64,000 nt of DNA from Actinomycetes bacterium (GCA_031272275.1 JAISUC010000008.1:1-64000), one strand, 5' to 3'. Counted from the first letter of the stretch, positions 41,163 through 51,020 are shown. Notes: generated by a model from the sequence alone, not told the origin. Numbers and translations: made by a program.

Positions 41163-42086
41163 ATGACTCGGCATGACACCCGTATACGCACCATCCGGCT
41201 GGCCGCCGTCGTTGCCCTGGTGGGTAACCTGTTTCTGGCTGTGCTCAAGGTCGCGTTCGGCGCGATTGCGGGCAGTGCCGCGCTGATAGGCGACGGCATC
41301 GATTCGTCGGCCGACGTGCTGATATCCCTGATTACGCTGGTGGTGGTGCGCATCATCGAACGTCCCCCCGACAAAGATCACCCCTGGGGGCACGGCCGCG
41401 CCGAAACCATTGCGGTCACCGCGCTGTCGTTTGTGCTGTTCTTTGCCGGCGCACAGTTGATCTTTCGCTCGGTCGCCAACCTGTTCAGCGGTGTCGTGCC
41501 CGAAATTCCGGGGCGCCTGGCGCTGGTGGCGACCGTGGTCTCGATTGTCGGGAAAATCCTGCTGGCGCTCAGCCAGTACGTGCTGGGACGCCGCGCCGAG
41601 TCGGCGATGGTGACGGCGAACGCGAAAAATATGGCGGGTGACGTGCTGATATCGCTGGGAGTATTGGCGGGATTGGTCCTGTCGTTTTGGACCGGTTCGG
41701 GGCGCGCCGACGTAATCATTGCCGTGCTGGTGGGCGTTTGGGTGATAAAGACCGCCATCGGTATTTTTCGTGACGCCAACTCCGAGCTGATGGACGGGGG
41801 AGCGGGCACGGCGCAGTATCAGGCGATATTCGATGCGGTCAACTCGGTCCCCGGCGCAGGCAACCCGCACCGCACCCGGATTCGGCGCATCGGCGGCTTT
41901 TGGGATATCGACACCGATATCGAGGTCGACCCGGACCTGACCGTGCAGGACGCCCACGTGATTGCGTCCCGGGTCGAGGACGCCATCAAACAGCGGTTGG
42001 ACAACGTGTTCGACATCGTGATTCACGTCGAGCCTCATAACGACCCCGCCGCCGAAGGCTACGGCCTGTCCGAAAAAGAATTATAA
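41163..42086 (+). CDS. Cation diffusion facilitator (CDF) family transporter
   Basis: A 307-residue CDF protein with six helices and a C-terminal cytoplasmic domain. Metal-site residues appear in helix 2 (GDGIDSSAD) and helix 5 (AKNMAGDVLISLG), and the interhelical DHPWGHGRAE loop is typical. It exports a divalent metal such as Zn, Fe or Mn; specificity cannot be told. ATG 41163 has no clear ribosome site and lies only 10-30 nt after possible promoter sequence, so a short leader is likely. Confidence 0.9.
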   Translation: MTRHDTRIRTIRLAAVVALVGNLFLAVLKVAFGAIAGSAALIGDGIDSSADVLISLITLVVVRIIERPPDKDHPWGHGRAETIAVTALSFVLFFAGAQLIFRSVANLFSGVVPEIPGRLALVATVVSIVGKILLALSQYVLGRRAESAMVTANAKNMAGDVLISLGVLAGLVLSFWTGSGRADVIIAVLVGVWVIKTAIGIFRDANSELMDGGAGTAQYQAIFDAVNSVPGAGNPHRTRIRRIGGFWDIDTDIEVDPDLTVQDAHVIASRVEDAIKQRLDNVFDIVIHVEPHNDPAAEGYGLSEKEL

Positions 42087-42101
42087 ATGGGCTTCGATGG
42101 C

Positions 42102-42139
42102 GTTGACTGCCCGTACTTAGTAAAGTACGGGCAGTCAAC
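42102..42139. repeat. 17-bp perfect hairpin after the CDF gene
   Basis: GTTGACTGCCCGTACTT, loop AGTA, then the exact reverse complement. A third partial copy, AAAGTACGGGCAG, follows at about 42154. There is no T-run, so it is a repeat or RNA-stabilising hairpin rather than a simple terminator. Confidence 0.75.
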
Positions 42140-42237
42140 TGCCCGAAATCGCCAAAGTACGGGCAGCCGGCCCGATAAGGTCGGAACCGGTGCAAGAACA
42201 GATAAGAACATATGGCGGGCAACGGGGTTTTCGTCAG

Positions 42238-42258
42238 TATAATGGGGGAGTGCGTCCC
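42238..42258. promoter_or_regulatory. TATAAT joined to a repeat motif, upstream of purE
   Basis: TATAAT at 42238-42243 is followed directly by GGGGGAGTGCGTCCC (exact minus-strand motif at 42246-42258). If TATAAT is the purE -10, the motif lies at the start point. Confidence 0.5.
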
Positions 42259-42360
42259 GGCGTCGGCTTTTTATGGACCGGCGGCGGTGCAGGACGCGCG
42301 GTGAGAAATAATGAGTAAGGGACACGGCAGCGCGATATTTGCGGAAAGCGGGGATTCACT

Positions 42361-42822
42361 ATGACGGACACACGGCCGCTGGTCGGCATCATTATGGGAT
42401 CGCAATCGGACGCAGCGGTCATGGCGGACTGCGAGGAACAATTGCGCACCTTGGGCGTGCCGTTCGAAACGGTCGTCGCCAGTGCGCACCGCAGTCCCGC
42501 GCGCGTGCATGAATGGGCGTCCGGTGCCGCGGACCGCGGAATTGCGGTGATCATCGCCGCCGCCGGCAAAGCGGCGCACCTGGGCGGTGTGGTTGCGGCA
42601 TATACGCCGTTGCCGGTCATCACGGTGCCCATGAAAACCGGCGACCTGGGCGGACTGGACAGTTTGCTCTCGATGGTGCAGATGCCGACCGGGGTGCCGG
42701 TCGCCTGCGTCGCGATCAACGGCGCGAAAAATGCCGCCATCCTGGCCACGCAAATTCTGGGGACCGCGCATCCCGAATATCGTGACGCGATCCGCGACCT
42801 GAAAGCGGACATGGCACAGTAG
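42361..42822 (+). CDS. purE: N5-carboxyaminoimidazole ribonucleotide mutase
   Basis: A 153-residue class I PurE: the GSQSD start, SAHRSP loop with the catalytic His, and AAGKAAHLGGVVA. It moves the carboxyl group of N5-CAIR to give CAIR in purine synthesis, and depends on PurK, not seen here. It is 6 kb away from the main purine cluster, alone with its own presumed promoter. Confidence 0.94.
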   Translation: MTDTRPLVGIIMGSQSDAAVMADCEEQLRTLGVPFETVVASAHRSPARVHEWASGAADRGIAVIIAAAGKAAHLGGVVAAYTPLPVITVPMKTGDLGGLDSLLSMVQMPTGVPVACVAINGAKNAAILATQILGTAHPEYRDAIRDLKADMAQ

Positions 42823-42852
42823 CGCCGGCGCCGCAGTCAACCGGTAGACGCG

Positions 42853-42865
42853 GGGACGCACTCCC
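42853..42865 (+). repeat. GGGACGYRCTCCC motif, intergenic
   Basis: Exact GGGACGCACTCCC with CC, 31 nt after purE and 116 nt before the acetyltransferase gene. Confidence 0.75.
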
Positions 42866-42980
42866 CCGCATTTGTGTATTTGCGCAGTGGTGCGAAATGT
42901 GGCGAATGTGAGTTGTCGCGCCTGAAACCCAGTACAATGGAAATGATGGACAAACCGGCTCGCTGAATGGGAGGAAGACT

Positions 42981-43760
42981 ATGCGAGACAGTGAATTTCA
43001 GGCGTATTGTGACCGTATCAATTATGTCGGACCGCGCGACGTCAGTTTGGAAACTTTGGAGGGGCTGCATACCGCGCATACCTTTAACGTTCCCTTCGAG
43101 AATCTGGACGTGTCGTGTGGGCGCTCGATTCTGCTGGATCCCGAAACCCTGTATGCAAAGCTGGTCCTGCGCCGGCGTGGCGGCTATTGTTTCGAGATGA
43201 ACGGCTGGTTCGCGCTGGTGCTGGAGCACTTGGGCTTTCAGGTGACCAGCCATCTGGCGCGCCGTTCGTTGGGCGGCGGCGACTATTACGCGGCGCTGCA
43301 CCAGGTGCTGGTCGTGACCATCGAGGGCACGCGTTATCTGGCGGATGTCGGTTACGGCGTCGAGGGGATTTCCGCGCCGCTGCCGATTGACGTGGACACC
43401 GAATACATGCAGTTCGTGAACCGCTATCGCTTTGATTGGGACGATCGTTTCGGGCACGTGCTGGAGCGCAAAACCGATGACGGCTGGGTCGGGATGTATG
43501 CGTTCCCGCAGGACCCGTGTCTGCCGATTGATATCGATGTGGTCAACTATTACACTTCGACCAATCCGGCTTCGTTTTTCCTGAAGGGCAGGTTCTGCAC
43601 GATTCCGACGCCTACGGGTCGCATCACACTGACCGAGGACGTGTTCAAAATCGTCGAAAACGGTCAGCTGACCGAACGCGAGGTGGAAGGCGAGGACGAT
43701 TTCCGCAACCTGGCGCAGCAGTATTTCCGGCTGGACGTTGCACAAATACAGCAGGGCTAA
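42981..43760 (+). CDS. Arylamine N-acetyltransferase
   Basis: A 259-residue NAT. The catalytic triad Cys70 (RRGGYCFEMN), His107 (ALHQVLVV) and Asp122 (LADVGYG) is intact. It moves an acetyl group from acetyl-CoA to arylamines or hydrazines. GGGAGGAAGACT precedes the ATG. A lone gene. Confidence 0.93.
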   Translation: MRDSEFQAYCDRINYVGPRDVSLETLEGLHTAHTFNVPFENLDVSCGRSILLDPETLYAKLVLRRRGGYCFEMNGWFALVLEHLGFQVTSHLARRSLGGGDYYAALHQVLVVTIEGTRYLADVGYGVEGISAPLPIDVDTEYMQFVNRYRFDWDDRFGHVLERKTDDGWVGMYAFPQDPCLPIDIDVVNYYTSTNPASFFLKGRFCTIPTPTGRITLTEDVFKIVENGQLTEREVEGEDDFRNLAQQYFRLDVAQIQQG

Positions 43761-43764
43761 CAGG

Positions 43765-43777
43765 GGGAGTACGTCCC
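43765..43777 (-). repeat. GGGACGYRCTCCC motif, intergenic
   Basis: Exact minus-strand copy four bases after the acetyltransferase stop. Confidence 0.75.
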
Positions 43778-43899
43778 GCCGACGTGCGTAACCGGCAAAT
43801 CGCTTGCCCGTGCGAGCGGCGTGGGCACCCGCCCCGTCCAATGCCCCGTGGCGAAAAGCACGCCACGGGATCTGTCGTGTGGCGACTGTCGTCGCCACT

Positions 43900-43938
43900 G
43901 GATTGCCACGGTCGCAAAGCCTGCTCCCTCGCAATGAC
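43900..43938 (-). repeat. CGTCATTGCGAGG repeat unit, inverted
   Basis: GGATTGCCACGGTCGCA start as in 7784, ending in TCGCAATGAC. Confidence 0.72.
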
Positions 43939-43989
43939 AATTTGAAATTTCATACCGTCATCGCGAGCCCGCCGACGTCGCCCCACCAA

Positions 43990-44025
43990 CGTCATTGCGA
44001 GGCGACGTAGTCGCCGCGGCAATCC
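43990..44025 (+). repeat. CGTCATTGCGAGG repeat unit
   Basis: Identical over its full length to the unit at 55249-55284, including the GGCGACGTAGTCGCC core palindrome. Confidence 0.8.
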
Positions 44026-44062
44026 ACCGGGCGGGCATTTGCCCGCCCCGATACGTATGTGC

Positions 44063-44075
44063 GGGACGTACTCCC
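44063..44075 (+). repeat. GGGACGYRCTCCC motif, intergenic
   Basis: Exact copy followed by CCCGTATG, 60 nt upstream of the dnaK promoter. Confidence 0.75.
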
Positions 44076-44134
44076 CCCGTATGTGCGCTGAAATAAGTAT
44101 TTGAATATTTTGTGAAAAAACTCACTGATAAAAC

Positions 44135-44163
44135 TTGACAATGGCGTTGATAGATTATACTAT
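44135..44163 (+). promoter_or_regulatory. dnaK operon promoter
   Basis: TTGACA at 44135-44140. The -10 could be TATACT (44156-44161, 15-nt spacer) or TACTAT (44158-44163, 17-nt spacer). HspR control is expected from the operon content but its site is not clear. Confidence 0.6.
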
Positions 44164-44331
44164 GCTTAACAGCTCAGCCCCGGCAGTAGCGGATGCGGGT
44201 TCGGTGGACGTCGAATCGGCACCCGGTGCGGGGCGGCAACCGGGGGAATCCGGGGAACAGACAACAAGGAAAACGGAAACAACGGACGCGCATCGGCGCA
44301 CCCGCAGGACAGAAGAGCAAAGGAGCACAAC

Positions 44332-46248
44332 ATGGGCAAAGTACTGGGAATCGATTTGGGAACCACCAACAGCGCGATGGCGCTGATCGAGGGCGGCGAG
44401 CCGACGATCGTGATTAACGTCGAGGGCGACCGCACCACACCGTCGGTGGTTGCATTTCGCAAAGAAGGGGAGCGTCTGGTCGGAAAGCCTGCCAAGAACC
44501 AAGCCGTGACCAATCCGGTGAACACCATCGGGTCGATCAAGCGCTTCATCGGGCGCAAGTACAACGAGGTCGCAGAGGAAATCAAGACCATCAGCTATAA
44601 GGTCGTCAGCGGCAAGGGCGGTCGTGTCGAGGTTGAAATCGAGGGCAAGAACTACACCCCCGAGGAAATCAGCGCGATGATCCTGCAAAAACTGAAGGCC
44701 GACGCAGAGAAATATCTGGGCGAGAAAATCACCGAGGCCGTCATCACGGTGCCGGCGTATTTCAACGACGCACAGCGCCAGGCGACCAAGGACGCCGGAA
44801 AGATCGCCGGTTTGGATGTCAAGCGTATCGTGAACGAGCCGACGGCGGCGGCATTGGCATACGGTCTGGACAAGGCCGGCAAGGACCAGAAGGTCCTGAT
44901 TTTCGACCTGGGCGGCGGCACCTTTGACGTGTCGGTGCTGGAGCTGGGCGATAACGTCGTCGAGGTTCTGGCGACCAGCGGCGACAACCACCTGGGTGGT
45001 GACGACTGGGATAAAAAGGTCATCGACTGGCTGGCGGACAAGTTCAAGGGTGATTTCGGTATCGAGCTGCGTGACGACAAGATGGCGTTGCAGCGTCTGA
45101 AAGAGGCCGCCGAGCGCGCCAAGATGGAGCTGTCGAGCGCACAGAACTCGAACATCAACCTGCCCTTTATCACGACCGATGCGTCCGGCCCGAAGCACTT
45201 GGACTATACGCTGTCGCGTGCCGAGTTCGAGAAACTGACGAGCGATCTGTTGGATCGCACCAAAAAGCCCGTGCAGCAGGCCATGAAAGACGCCGGCATC
45301 GGTATGGGCGAAATCGACGAGGTCATTTTGGTCGGAGGGTCGACCCGTATGCCCGCCGTGCAGGAACTGGTGAAGAAGACCACGGGCAAGGACCCGCACA
45401 TGGGTGTCAACCCCGACGAGGTCGTGGCGCTGGGTGCCGCGGTCCAGGGCGGCGTGCTGTCCGGGGATTTCGGCAAGGGCGACATTCTGTTGCTGGACGT
45501 GACCCCGCTGTCGCTGGGTGTCGAGACCATGGGTGGTGTGATGACCAAGATGATCGATCGTAACACCACGATCCCGACCCGCAAGACCGAGGTCTATTCG
45601 ACCGCGGCCGACGGGCAGACCAGCGTGGAAATCCACGTGCTGCAGGGCGAGCGCGAAATGGCCGCGGCGAACAAGACGCTGGGTCGGTTTACGCTGGCGA
45701 ACATTCCGCCGGCACCGCGCGGTATTCCGCAAATCGAGGTGACCTTTGACATCGACGCAAACGGCATCGTGAACGTGTCGGCAAAGGACCGCGGAACCGG
45801 CCAAGAGCAAAAGATCACGATTACCGGCTCGACCACGCTGTCCGATAACGAGGTCGACCAGATGGTGGCCGACGCCGAGGCACACGCCGACGAGGATGCC
45901 AAGGAAAAGGCGAAGGTCGAGGCGCGCAATATTGCGGACAGCCTGATCTATCAGACCGAAAAGAGCATCAAGGACCTGGGTGACAAGGTGCCCGATGACG
46001 TCAAGACGGACGTCGAGGGCAAAGTCGCCGAGCTGAAGACCGCACTGGAGGGCGAGGACGTCGACGACATCAAGTCCAAGACCGACGCGCTGGCACAGGC
46101 GGGCTACAAGTTGGGCGAGGTCGCTTACCAGCAAGCCCAGGCGGAAGCCGGCGACGCTGCCGGTGGCGATAGCGCGGACGGCGCTGCCGGTACCGACGGA
46201 GACGAGGTCGTCGACGGAGACTTCGAGGTCGTGGACGGCGATGAGTAG
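44332..46248 (+). CDS. dnaK: Chaperone protein DnaK (Hsp70)
   Basis: A 638-residue Hsp70. N-terminal ATPase motifs [27 protein letters not shown] and [10 protein letters not shown], then the substrate domain ([16 protein letters not shown]) and an acidic tail ending EVVDGDE. It folds and protects proteins with GrpE and the J-protein encoded next. AAAGGAGC stands before ATG. Its stop lies inside the grpE start region (8-nt overlap). Confidence 0.97.
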   Translation: MGKVLGIDLGTTNSAMALIEGGEPTIVINVEGDRTTPSVVAFRKEGERLVGKPAKNQAVTNPVNTIGSIKRFIGRKYNEVAEEIKTISYKVVSGKGGRVEVEIEGKNYTPEEISAMILQKLKADAEKYLGEKITEAVITVPAYFNDAQRQATKDAGKIAGLDVKRIVNEPTAAALAYGLDKAGKDQKVLIFDLGGGTFDVSVLELGDNVVEVLATSGDNHLGGDDWDKKVIDWLADKFKGDFGIELRDDKMALQRLKEAAERAKMELSSAQNSNINLPFITTDASGPKHLDYTLSRAEFEKLTSDLLDRTKKPVQQAMKDAGIGMGEIDEVILVGGSTRMPAVQELVKKTTGKDPHMGVNPDEVVALGAAVQGGVLSGDFGKGDILLLDVTPLSLGVETMGGVMTKMIDRNTTIPTRKTEVYSTAADGQTSVEIHVLQGEREMAAANKTLGRFTLANIPPAPRGIPQIEVTFDIDANGIVNVSAKDRGTGQEQKITITGSTTLSDNEVDQMVADAEAHADEDAKEKAKVEARNIADSLIYQTEKSIKDLGDKVPDDVKTDVEGKVAELKTALEGEDVDDIKSKTDALAQAGYKLGEVAYQQAQAEAGDAAGGDSADGAAGTDGDEVVDGDFEVVDGDE

Positions 46249-46834
46249 GAAGAAAGACGCGAACGTCACGAGTGAGGGCGCAGCCGCTGATTCAGCGGCT
46301 GCCGCCACGCCTGAGGACACAGCCGACGTGAAAGCCAAGGGGCGCGCCGGCGCAAAGGACGAGGCGGGACGTACTCCCCATAAGGAGGCTACACCCGAGG
46401 TGACGGTCGAGGACACGACCGATTGGAAGGCGTATGCGATGCGTGCGCAGGCCGAGTTTGAGAACACCAAGAAACGTCTGGCGGCCCAACACGCCGCGGC
46501 GGTCGAGCGGGCCGGACAGCGGGTCATTGAAGGCTTGATTCCGGTGATGGATGACTTGGAGTACGCGATTGCGCATGCGCGCGAGAGCGAAAACGAGATC
46601 ACGGACGGCATCGAGGCGATTTATACCAAGCTGGGTGCGGTGTTTCAGCGCGAGGGCGTCACGGTGATTGACCCGACCGGGCAGCCTTTTGACCACAACA
46701 CGGCCAATGCGGTGCAGATGGTGCCGGATGCGGACGTGCCGGATCAAACCGTTGTGCAGACGCTGCAAAAGGGCTACGCGATGGGGGCAAAGGTGCTGCG
46801 ACCGGCGATGGTGGTTGTCAGTACCGCCGGCTAG
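46241..46834 (+). CDS. grpE: Nucleotide exchange factor GrpE
   Basis: A 197-residue GrpE. ATG 46241 overlaps the dnaK stop. Residues 1-65 are a variable, charged tail containing an exact dispersed motif read as AGRTPHK; then the long coiled coil ([16 protein letters not shown]) and the beta-wing domain with [21 protein letters not shown]. It releases ADP from DnaK. Confidence 0.95.
   Translation: MSRKKDANVTSEGAAADSAAAATPEDTADVKAKGRAGAKDEAGRTPHKEATPEVTVEDTTDWKAYAMRAQAEFENTKKRLAAQHAAAVERAGQRVIEGLIPVMDDLEYAIAHARESENEITDGIEAIYTKLGAVFQREGVTVIDPTGQPFDHNTANAVQMVPDADVPDQTVVQTLQKGYAMGAKVLRPAMVVVSTAG
46366..46378 (+). repeat. GGGACGYRCTCCC motif inside grpE
   Basis: Exact GGGACGTACTCCC in the variable N-terminal tail, in frame. 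Confidence 0.65.
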
Positions 46835-46923
46835 CCGGGGCGCGGCGCGGGCGACGGGGCTTGCGTGGGTCGTGCGTGGATCCGCGCAGGTGACGGAGTT
46901 GCGAGAGAAAAGCGAGAGCACAC

Positions 46924-47916
46924 ATGGCGGCAACGACCAACAAGAACTACTACGATCTGCTGGGTGTCAAAAAGGATGCGACGGCAGATGAGATAAAAAA
47001 GGCTTTTCGCAAGGCCGCGCGCAAGCATCATCCGGATGCCGGCGGCAACGAAGAGACCTTCAAGCAGATAAACGAGGCCTACGAGGTTCTGTCCGACAAG
47101 GACAAGCGGGCGCAATACGACCAGTTCGGTCAGTATTTCGGACCGAATGGACCGGGGCCGGGTTATGGACCGGGTGGCGGAGCGGCCGGTGGTGCCGGCG
47201 GCGGGAACCCCTTTGGCGGAGGCGCCTATGGCTGGCCGGGAGGCAGCGGCGGTTACCAGCAGGTCGAGTTCAACATGGACGATATCGGCATCGGCGACAT
47301 TTTCGGCTCGATGTTCGGCGGCGGGCGCAGTGGTGCCGGCGGCGGCGGATTCGGCGGGTTTGGACGCAAGAAAGCCGCAAGCCAGCCCGGACAGGATTTG
47401 CAGTTCGACGTCACGGTCAGTTTCGAGGAGTCGTTGACCGGGGCGGTGCGTACGGCACGGACCGGTCAGGGCAAAGATATGACCGTGAACATTCCGGCGG
47501 GGGTTGCCGACGGCGGCAAGCTGAAGTTCAAGGGCAAGGGTGCGGCGTCGCCCGTTGCGGGCGGTCCGCGCGGCGACCTGTACGTGGTGACCCACATTAC
47601 CCCGCACGCGTATTTCAAGCGCGAGAAATCGGATGTGGTGCTGGAGTTGCCCCTGACGATGGCGGAAGCGGCGCTGGGGACGACGGTCACCGTGCCGGTA
47701 CCCGACGGAACCCGCGCGAAGCTGAAGATTCCGGCGGGCACCCAAAGCGGCAAGGTCTTTCGGATGAAAGGCAAAGGCGCGCCCAAACTGAAAGGCAAAG
47801 GGGCGGGGGATCTGCGTGTGGTCGCCCAGGTCGTGGTGCCGCGTCACCTGACGGCGCAGCAGCGCGAACTGCTGGAGCAGCTGGGCCAGGACGGCGCCGA
47901 GCTGCGCCACTGGTAA
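46924..47916 (+). CDS. J-domain co-chaperone without zinc finger (CbpA/DnaJ type II)
   Basis: A 330-residue J protein. The J domain (1-66) has the essential HPD (RKHHPDAGG). A Gly/Phe/Pro-rich stretch (about 70-155) and two C-terminal substrate-binding barrels follow. The Cys-rich CxxCxGxG zinc-binding repeats of classical DnaJ are absent. Position after grpE is where actinobacteria keep dnaJ1, so this type II protein appears to fill that slot. It delivers substrates to DnaK. Confidence 0.93.
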   Translation: MAATTNKNYYDLLGVKKDATADEIKKAFRKAARKHHPDAGGNEETFKQINEAYEVLSDKDKRAQYDQFGQYFGPNGPGPGYGPGGGAAGGAGGGNPFGGGAYGWPGGSGGYQQVEFNMDDIGIGDIFGSMFGGGRSGAGGGGFGGFGRKKAASQPGQDLQFDVTVSFEESLTGAVRTARTGQGKDMTVNIPAGVADGGKLKFKGKGAASPVAGGPRGDLYVVTHITPHAYFKREKSDVVLELPLTMAEAALGTTVTVPVPDGTRAKLKIPAGTQSGKVFRMKGKGAPKLKGKGAGDLRVVAQVVVPRHLTAQQRELLEQLGQDGAELRHW

Positions 47917-47947
47917 GAAAAGAATCACTGCTGAAAGGGGCAATGAA

Positions 47948-48343
47948 ATGGTACGACGCGATAGAAACCGTCCGGTCTATATGATCGGTGTGGCGGCAGA
48001 GCTGGCGGGTGTGCACCCGCAGACGCTGCGTATCTACGAACGCAAGAATCTGGTCGAGCCACAGCGCACCGGCGGCAATACACGTCTGTACAGCGAGGCC
48101 GACATCGACCGTCTGCGTCTGATTCAACAGCTGACCCAGGAAGAGGGAATCAATTTGGCCGGCGTCGTGCGTATCATCGACCTGGAACAGGAACGCGAGC
48201 GCCTGCAGGCTGAGGTGGATGCGCTGCGCGAGGAAATCCGCGAGATGAAACGCGAAGCCATTCGTGCCGAGGTGATGGCGGTTCGCAACAAGGCCATCGT
48301 TCCAATGGGGCGGCTGGACGTCACCCGCTACAGCGAGGACTAA
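47948..48343 (+). CDS. hspR: Heat-shock repressor HspR (MerR family)
   Basis: A 131-residue MerR-type regulator with the winged-helix start YMIGVAAELAGVHPQTLRIYERKNLV, GNTRLYSEADIDRL and a C-terminal coiled coil. Presence at the end of dnaK-grpE-dnaJ is the actinobacterial pattern in which HspR, with DnaK as co-repressor, represses the operon. AAAGGGGCA lies before ATG. Confidence 0.93.
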   Translation: MVRRDRNRPVYMIGVAAELAGVHPQTLRIYERKNLVEPQRTGGNTRLYSEADIDRLRLIQQLTQEEGINLAGVVRIIDLEQERERLQAEVDALREEIREMKREAIRAEVMAVRNKAIVPMGRLDVTRYSED

Positions 48344-48527
48344 CGCCCTCACGCCGGCACGCGCAATTGCGGCTACGGATAAAACCCGCTCTCTGCCCGC
48401 AATGCCATCAGCACGTACCCGAACCGGGTCCTGAATTCGCACCTGAATTCGGGGCGTACTTTTACCGCGTCACGAGCGGTTCTGTGCTACGATTATTTTT
48501 TGGGTTCTGAAAAAAGGAGGAAAATCA

Positions 48528-49427
48528 GTGGGCTCGTCCGGTTTGAACCCCGACGCGCAAGGAAAAGTACGCGATATCTATGACTTGGGCGACCGCCTGC
48601 TGCTGGTCGCAACTGACCGCATCTCTGCTTTCGATTACGTTCTGGATACGCCGATTCCCCACAAAGGTGAGGTGCTGACACGCCTGTCGCAGTTCTGGTA
48701 TCGCCGGACCGCCGACCTGGTCGCAAACCACTTCTTGTCCGCCGATGTGGCCGACCTGCCGCCACAATTCGCCGCCGACGCCGATTGGCTGGCGGGCAGA
48801 TTCATGTTGGTGCGCAAAGCCCGGGTCTGGCCGGTCGAATGCATCGTGCGCGGCTACCTGACCGGTTCCGGGCTGATTGATTACCGCGCGACCGGCTCGG
48901 TCTGCGGCATCGCATTGCCGCCGAACCTGACGGAGGCCTCGCGTCTGGCCGCGCCGCTCTTTACCCCCTCGACAAAGGCCGCGCTGGGCGACCACGACGA
49001 AAACATCAGCTTTGCCGCGATGGTTGATCTGGTGGGGGAGCAGGATGCCCGCGCCTTGCGTGACACCGCTGTCGCGGTGTATGAACGCGGCCGCGACGTG
49101 GCAGCCGAACGGGGCATCATCATCGCCGACACGAAGTTCGAGTTCGGATCGGTCGATGGACAACTGACGCTGATTGATGAGGTCTTGACCCCCGATTCCA
49201 GTCGGTTCTGGCCGGCGGACGGCTGGCTGCCCGGCGTGGTGCAGCCCAGTTTTGATAAGCAATACGTGCGCAATTGGCTGCTGGACAGCGGCTGGGATAA
49301 GAATAGCGGAGAAACGCCGCCGCCGCTGCCCGCCGACGTGGTGCAACGCACCAGCGAGAAATATATACAGGCGTATGAGTTGATAACAGGAGAGAAGTTT
49401 GTTCCAATCGGAAAGGAAATGATGTGA
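48528..49427 (+). CDS. purC: Phosphoribosylaminoimidazole-succinocarboxamide (SAICAR) synthase
   Basis: A 299-residue PurC from GTG 48528 (AAAAGGAGGAAAATCA before it). Motifs [40 protein letters not shown] and the C-terminal substrate helix are present; at about 300 residues it is the longer form. It joins aspartate to CAIR. First gene of the purine cluster, preceded by a 184-nt gap with CCTGAATTCG repeated twice (48431 and about 48442) and a possible -10 TACGAT. Confidence 0.95.
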   Translation: MGSSGLNPDAQGKVRDIYDLGDRLLLVATDRISAFDYVLDTPIPHKGEVLTRLSQFWYRRTADLVANHFLSADVADLPPQFAADADWLAGRFMLVRKARVWPVECIVRGYLTGSGLIDYRATGSVCGIALPPNLTEASRLAAPLFTPSTKAALGDHDENISFAAMVDLVGEQDARALRDTAVAVYERGRDVAAERGIIIADTKFEFGSVDGQLTLIDEVLTPDSSRFWPADGWLPGVVQPSFDKQYVRNWLLDSGWDKNSGETPPPLPADVVQRTSEKYIQAYELITGEKFVPIGKEMM

Positions 49428-49957
49428 GTCGACGGTCGCCCTTAAATAACAGATATCAGAAAAAGACGAAACCTCCCGGAGCCACGCGCAAATCGGCGGC
49501 ACGGGCACGCCCCGCCTATCGCAGCCAATACCAGGCAGCCGATAAAGCGCCCAAGGCAAAGTGGTACGACCGATTCCGTAAGGGTAACGCGTCCGGTGCG
49601 TCGGCACAGGCCGGTGCGGTGACGAACCGGCCCGCAAAGAAATCCGGAAACAACGACAAAGCCTGGCTGACCGCGACGCCGGACACGCCCGAATACAAGC
49701 GCCTGCGCAAGCAGTGGTGGATATTCCTCGGGATAGGCGTGGTGTTGCTGGCGTTGTCGCTGGCCAGTACGCGCCCCTGGTTTTACGAGACCATCCGCAT
49801 CCCGGCTGCCACGGCAAACAAGGTCTCGATTGCGTTGTCGTGGACGGCGTTGGCGGTGGTGGCGTTTTCCTGGTGGTTGGATTTCAAGAAAATCCGCCCG
49901 CTGATAAAGGAAGCCCAAGCAGAGGCGAAGCGCAAGCAGAAAAAGAACAAATCCTGA
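49424..49957 (+). CDS. Unrecognised two-helix membrane protein inside the purine cluster
   Basis: A 177-residue protein starting at GTG 49424, overlapping the purC stop by four bases (GTGA), so it is translated as part of the purine operon. The first 100 residues are basic, Lys/Arg/Ala-rich and likely disordered. Two membrane helices lie at about 103-123 and 135-153, followed by a Lys/Glu-rich tail. I know no family match. The coupling suggests a link to purine synthesis (for instance membrane recruitment of enzymes) or simple hitch-hiking. Confidence 0.7.
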   Translation: MSRRSPLNNRYQKKTKPPGATRKSAARARPAYRSQYQAADKAPKAKWYDRFRKGNASGASAQAGAVTNRPAKKSGNNDKAWLTATPDTPEYKRLRKQWWIFLGIGVVLLALSLASTRPWFYETIRIPAATANKVSIALSWTALAVVAFSWWLDFKKIRPLIKEAQAEAKRKQKKNKS

Positions 49958-50040
49958 GGCGAAAGTGGACGTCTGCAACGCGCGCCCGACGGCATGACGG
50001 CACGACAGCACGACGAGATAACAGACAGAAGGGGGAGCAC

Positions 50041-50271
50041 ATGGCGAAGTATGAAATCCTGGTCACCTATCGCACGGGTATTTTCGACCCGGCGGGCGAG
50101 ACCGCGCGGCGCGGGCTGGAACAAATCGGATTCACCGGTGTGGATAAGGTCAGCATCGGAAAGTTCATCCAGCTGGATGCCGACGCGACGCCTGACGAGG
50201 TGCAGGTGATGTGTGAAAAGCTGTTGGCCAACCCGGTCATCGAGGACTTTGCAATCAAGTCGGTGGGGTGA
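50041..50271 (+). CDS. purS: FGAM synthase subunit PurS
   Basis: A 76-residue PurS with the YEILVTYRTGIFDPAGE start and the conserved GKFIQLDAD strand. It forms the complex with PurQ and small-type PurL. ATG 50041 follows AAGGGGGAGCAC. Confidence 0.95.
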   Translation: MAKYEILVTYRTGIFDPAGETARRGLEQIGFTGVDKVSIGKFIQLDADATPDEVQVMCEKLLANPVIEDFAIKSVG

Positions 50272-50276
50272 CGTCC

Positions 50277-50984
50277 ATGAAACTGGGAACCATCGTTTTT
50301 CCGGGCAGCAACTGCGAACAAGACGTCGCCTATGCCTGTGAATATCTGGGAATCGAACACCGCTATCTGTGGCATAACGATCGCGATTTGGGCGGTGTGG
50401 ATGCGGTCGTGCTGCCGGGTGGATTCAGTTACGGAGATTACCTGCGCTGTGGTGCGGTGGCGCGTTTCTCGCCGATTATGGATGCGGTCAGCGCCTTTGC
50501 CGCAGACGGCGGGCGCGTGCTGGGCATCTGCAACGGTTTTCAGGTCCTGACCGAGGCACATCTATTGCCCGGTGCTCTGATACGCAATACCGGGCTGAAG
50601 TTCATCTGTCGCGAGCTGCCGCTGCGGGTCCAGGCCTCCTGCGCCTGGCTGAACGAACCTGCGGGCCGCGTACTGCGGATGCCGGTGGCGCATAACGAGG
50701 GGAACTTCGTCTGTGACGACGAAACACTGGCTGCACTGCAGGCCACAGACCGCATCATTTTGCGCTATTGTGCCGATGACGGCGGGGATTTGGCATGCGC
50801 CCCGAACGGTGCGCGTGACTGCATCGCCGGAATTTGTAACGAAGGCCGCAACGTATTCGGCCTGATGCCGCACCCCGAACGCGTGATTGATCCGGTCTGC
50901 GGCGGTATTGACGGACAGACGATATTTCGTGCGGTAGCGGGACTGACCGGCACCGACGCTGCCGCTGCGGCAGCTGCGGCGTAA
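50277..50984 (+). CDS. purQ: FGAM synthase glutaminase subunit PurQ
   Basis: A 235-residue class I glutaminase. KLGTIVFPGSNCEQD start, nucleophile Cys in GICNGFQVL and the His/Glu pair in MPHPERV. It supplies ammonia to PurL. I prefer ATG 50277; the in-frame GTG at 50268 overlaps the purS stop and would add three residues. The C-terminus ends in an Ala run. Confidence 0.95.
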   Translation: MKLGTIVFPGSNCEQDVAYACEYLGIEHRYLWHNDRDLGGVDAVVLPGGFSYGDYLRCGAVARFSPIMDAVSAFAADGGRVLGICNGFQVLTEAHLLPGALIRNTGLKFICRELPLRVQASCAWLNEPAGRVLRMPVAHNEGNFVCDDETLAALQATDRIILRYCADDGGDLACAPNGARDCIAGICNEGRNVFGLMPHPERVIDPVCGGIDGQTIFRAVAGLTGTDAAAAAAAA

Positions 50985-51020
50985 GGCGCATGCGGGAAAC
51001 GACGGGGACGCACCGTACCG

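Larger units (their letters stand above)
43761..44331. other. 571-nt repeat-rich gap before dnaK
   Basis: Contains two exact dispersed motifs (43765 minus, 44063 plus) flanking a block of CGTCATTGCGAGG units (43900-43938 minus, 43975-44000 partial, 43990-44025 plus), then an AT-rich stretch with the dnaK promoter (44135-44163) and a 170-nt leader. No ORF is supported. I looked for an HspR inverted repeat (CTTGAGT-N7-ACTCAAG) and found only a poor match around 44120-44140. Confidence 0.7.

Noticed and set aside
44100..44170. HspR (HAIR) inverted repeat before dnaK
   Set aside because: Only single half-site-like ACTCA and CTTGA strings occur, in the wrong order and spacing; not called.
44155..46611. 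818-codon open frame antisense to dnaK and grpE
   Set aside because: It mirrors the conserved dnaK sequence, has no family features and no ribosome site; a shadow of a strongly biased gene.
51003..51018. GGGACGCACCGTACC before the purQ-purL membrane gene
   Set aside because: Matches only the first nine bases of the motif; not counted.
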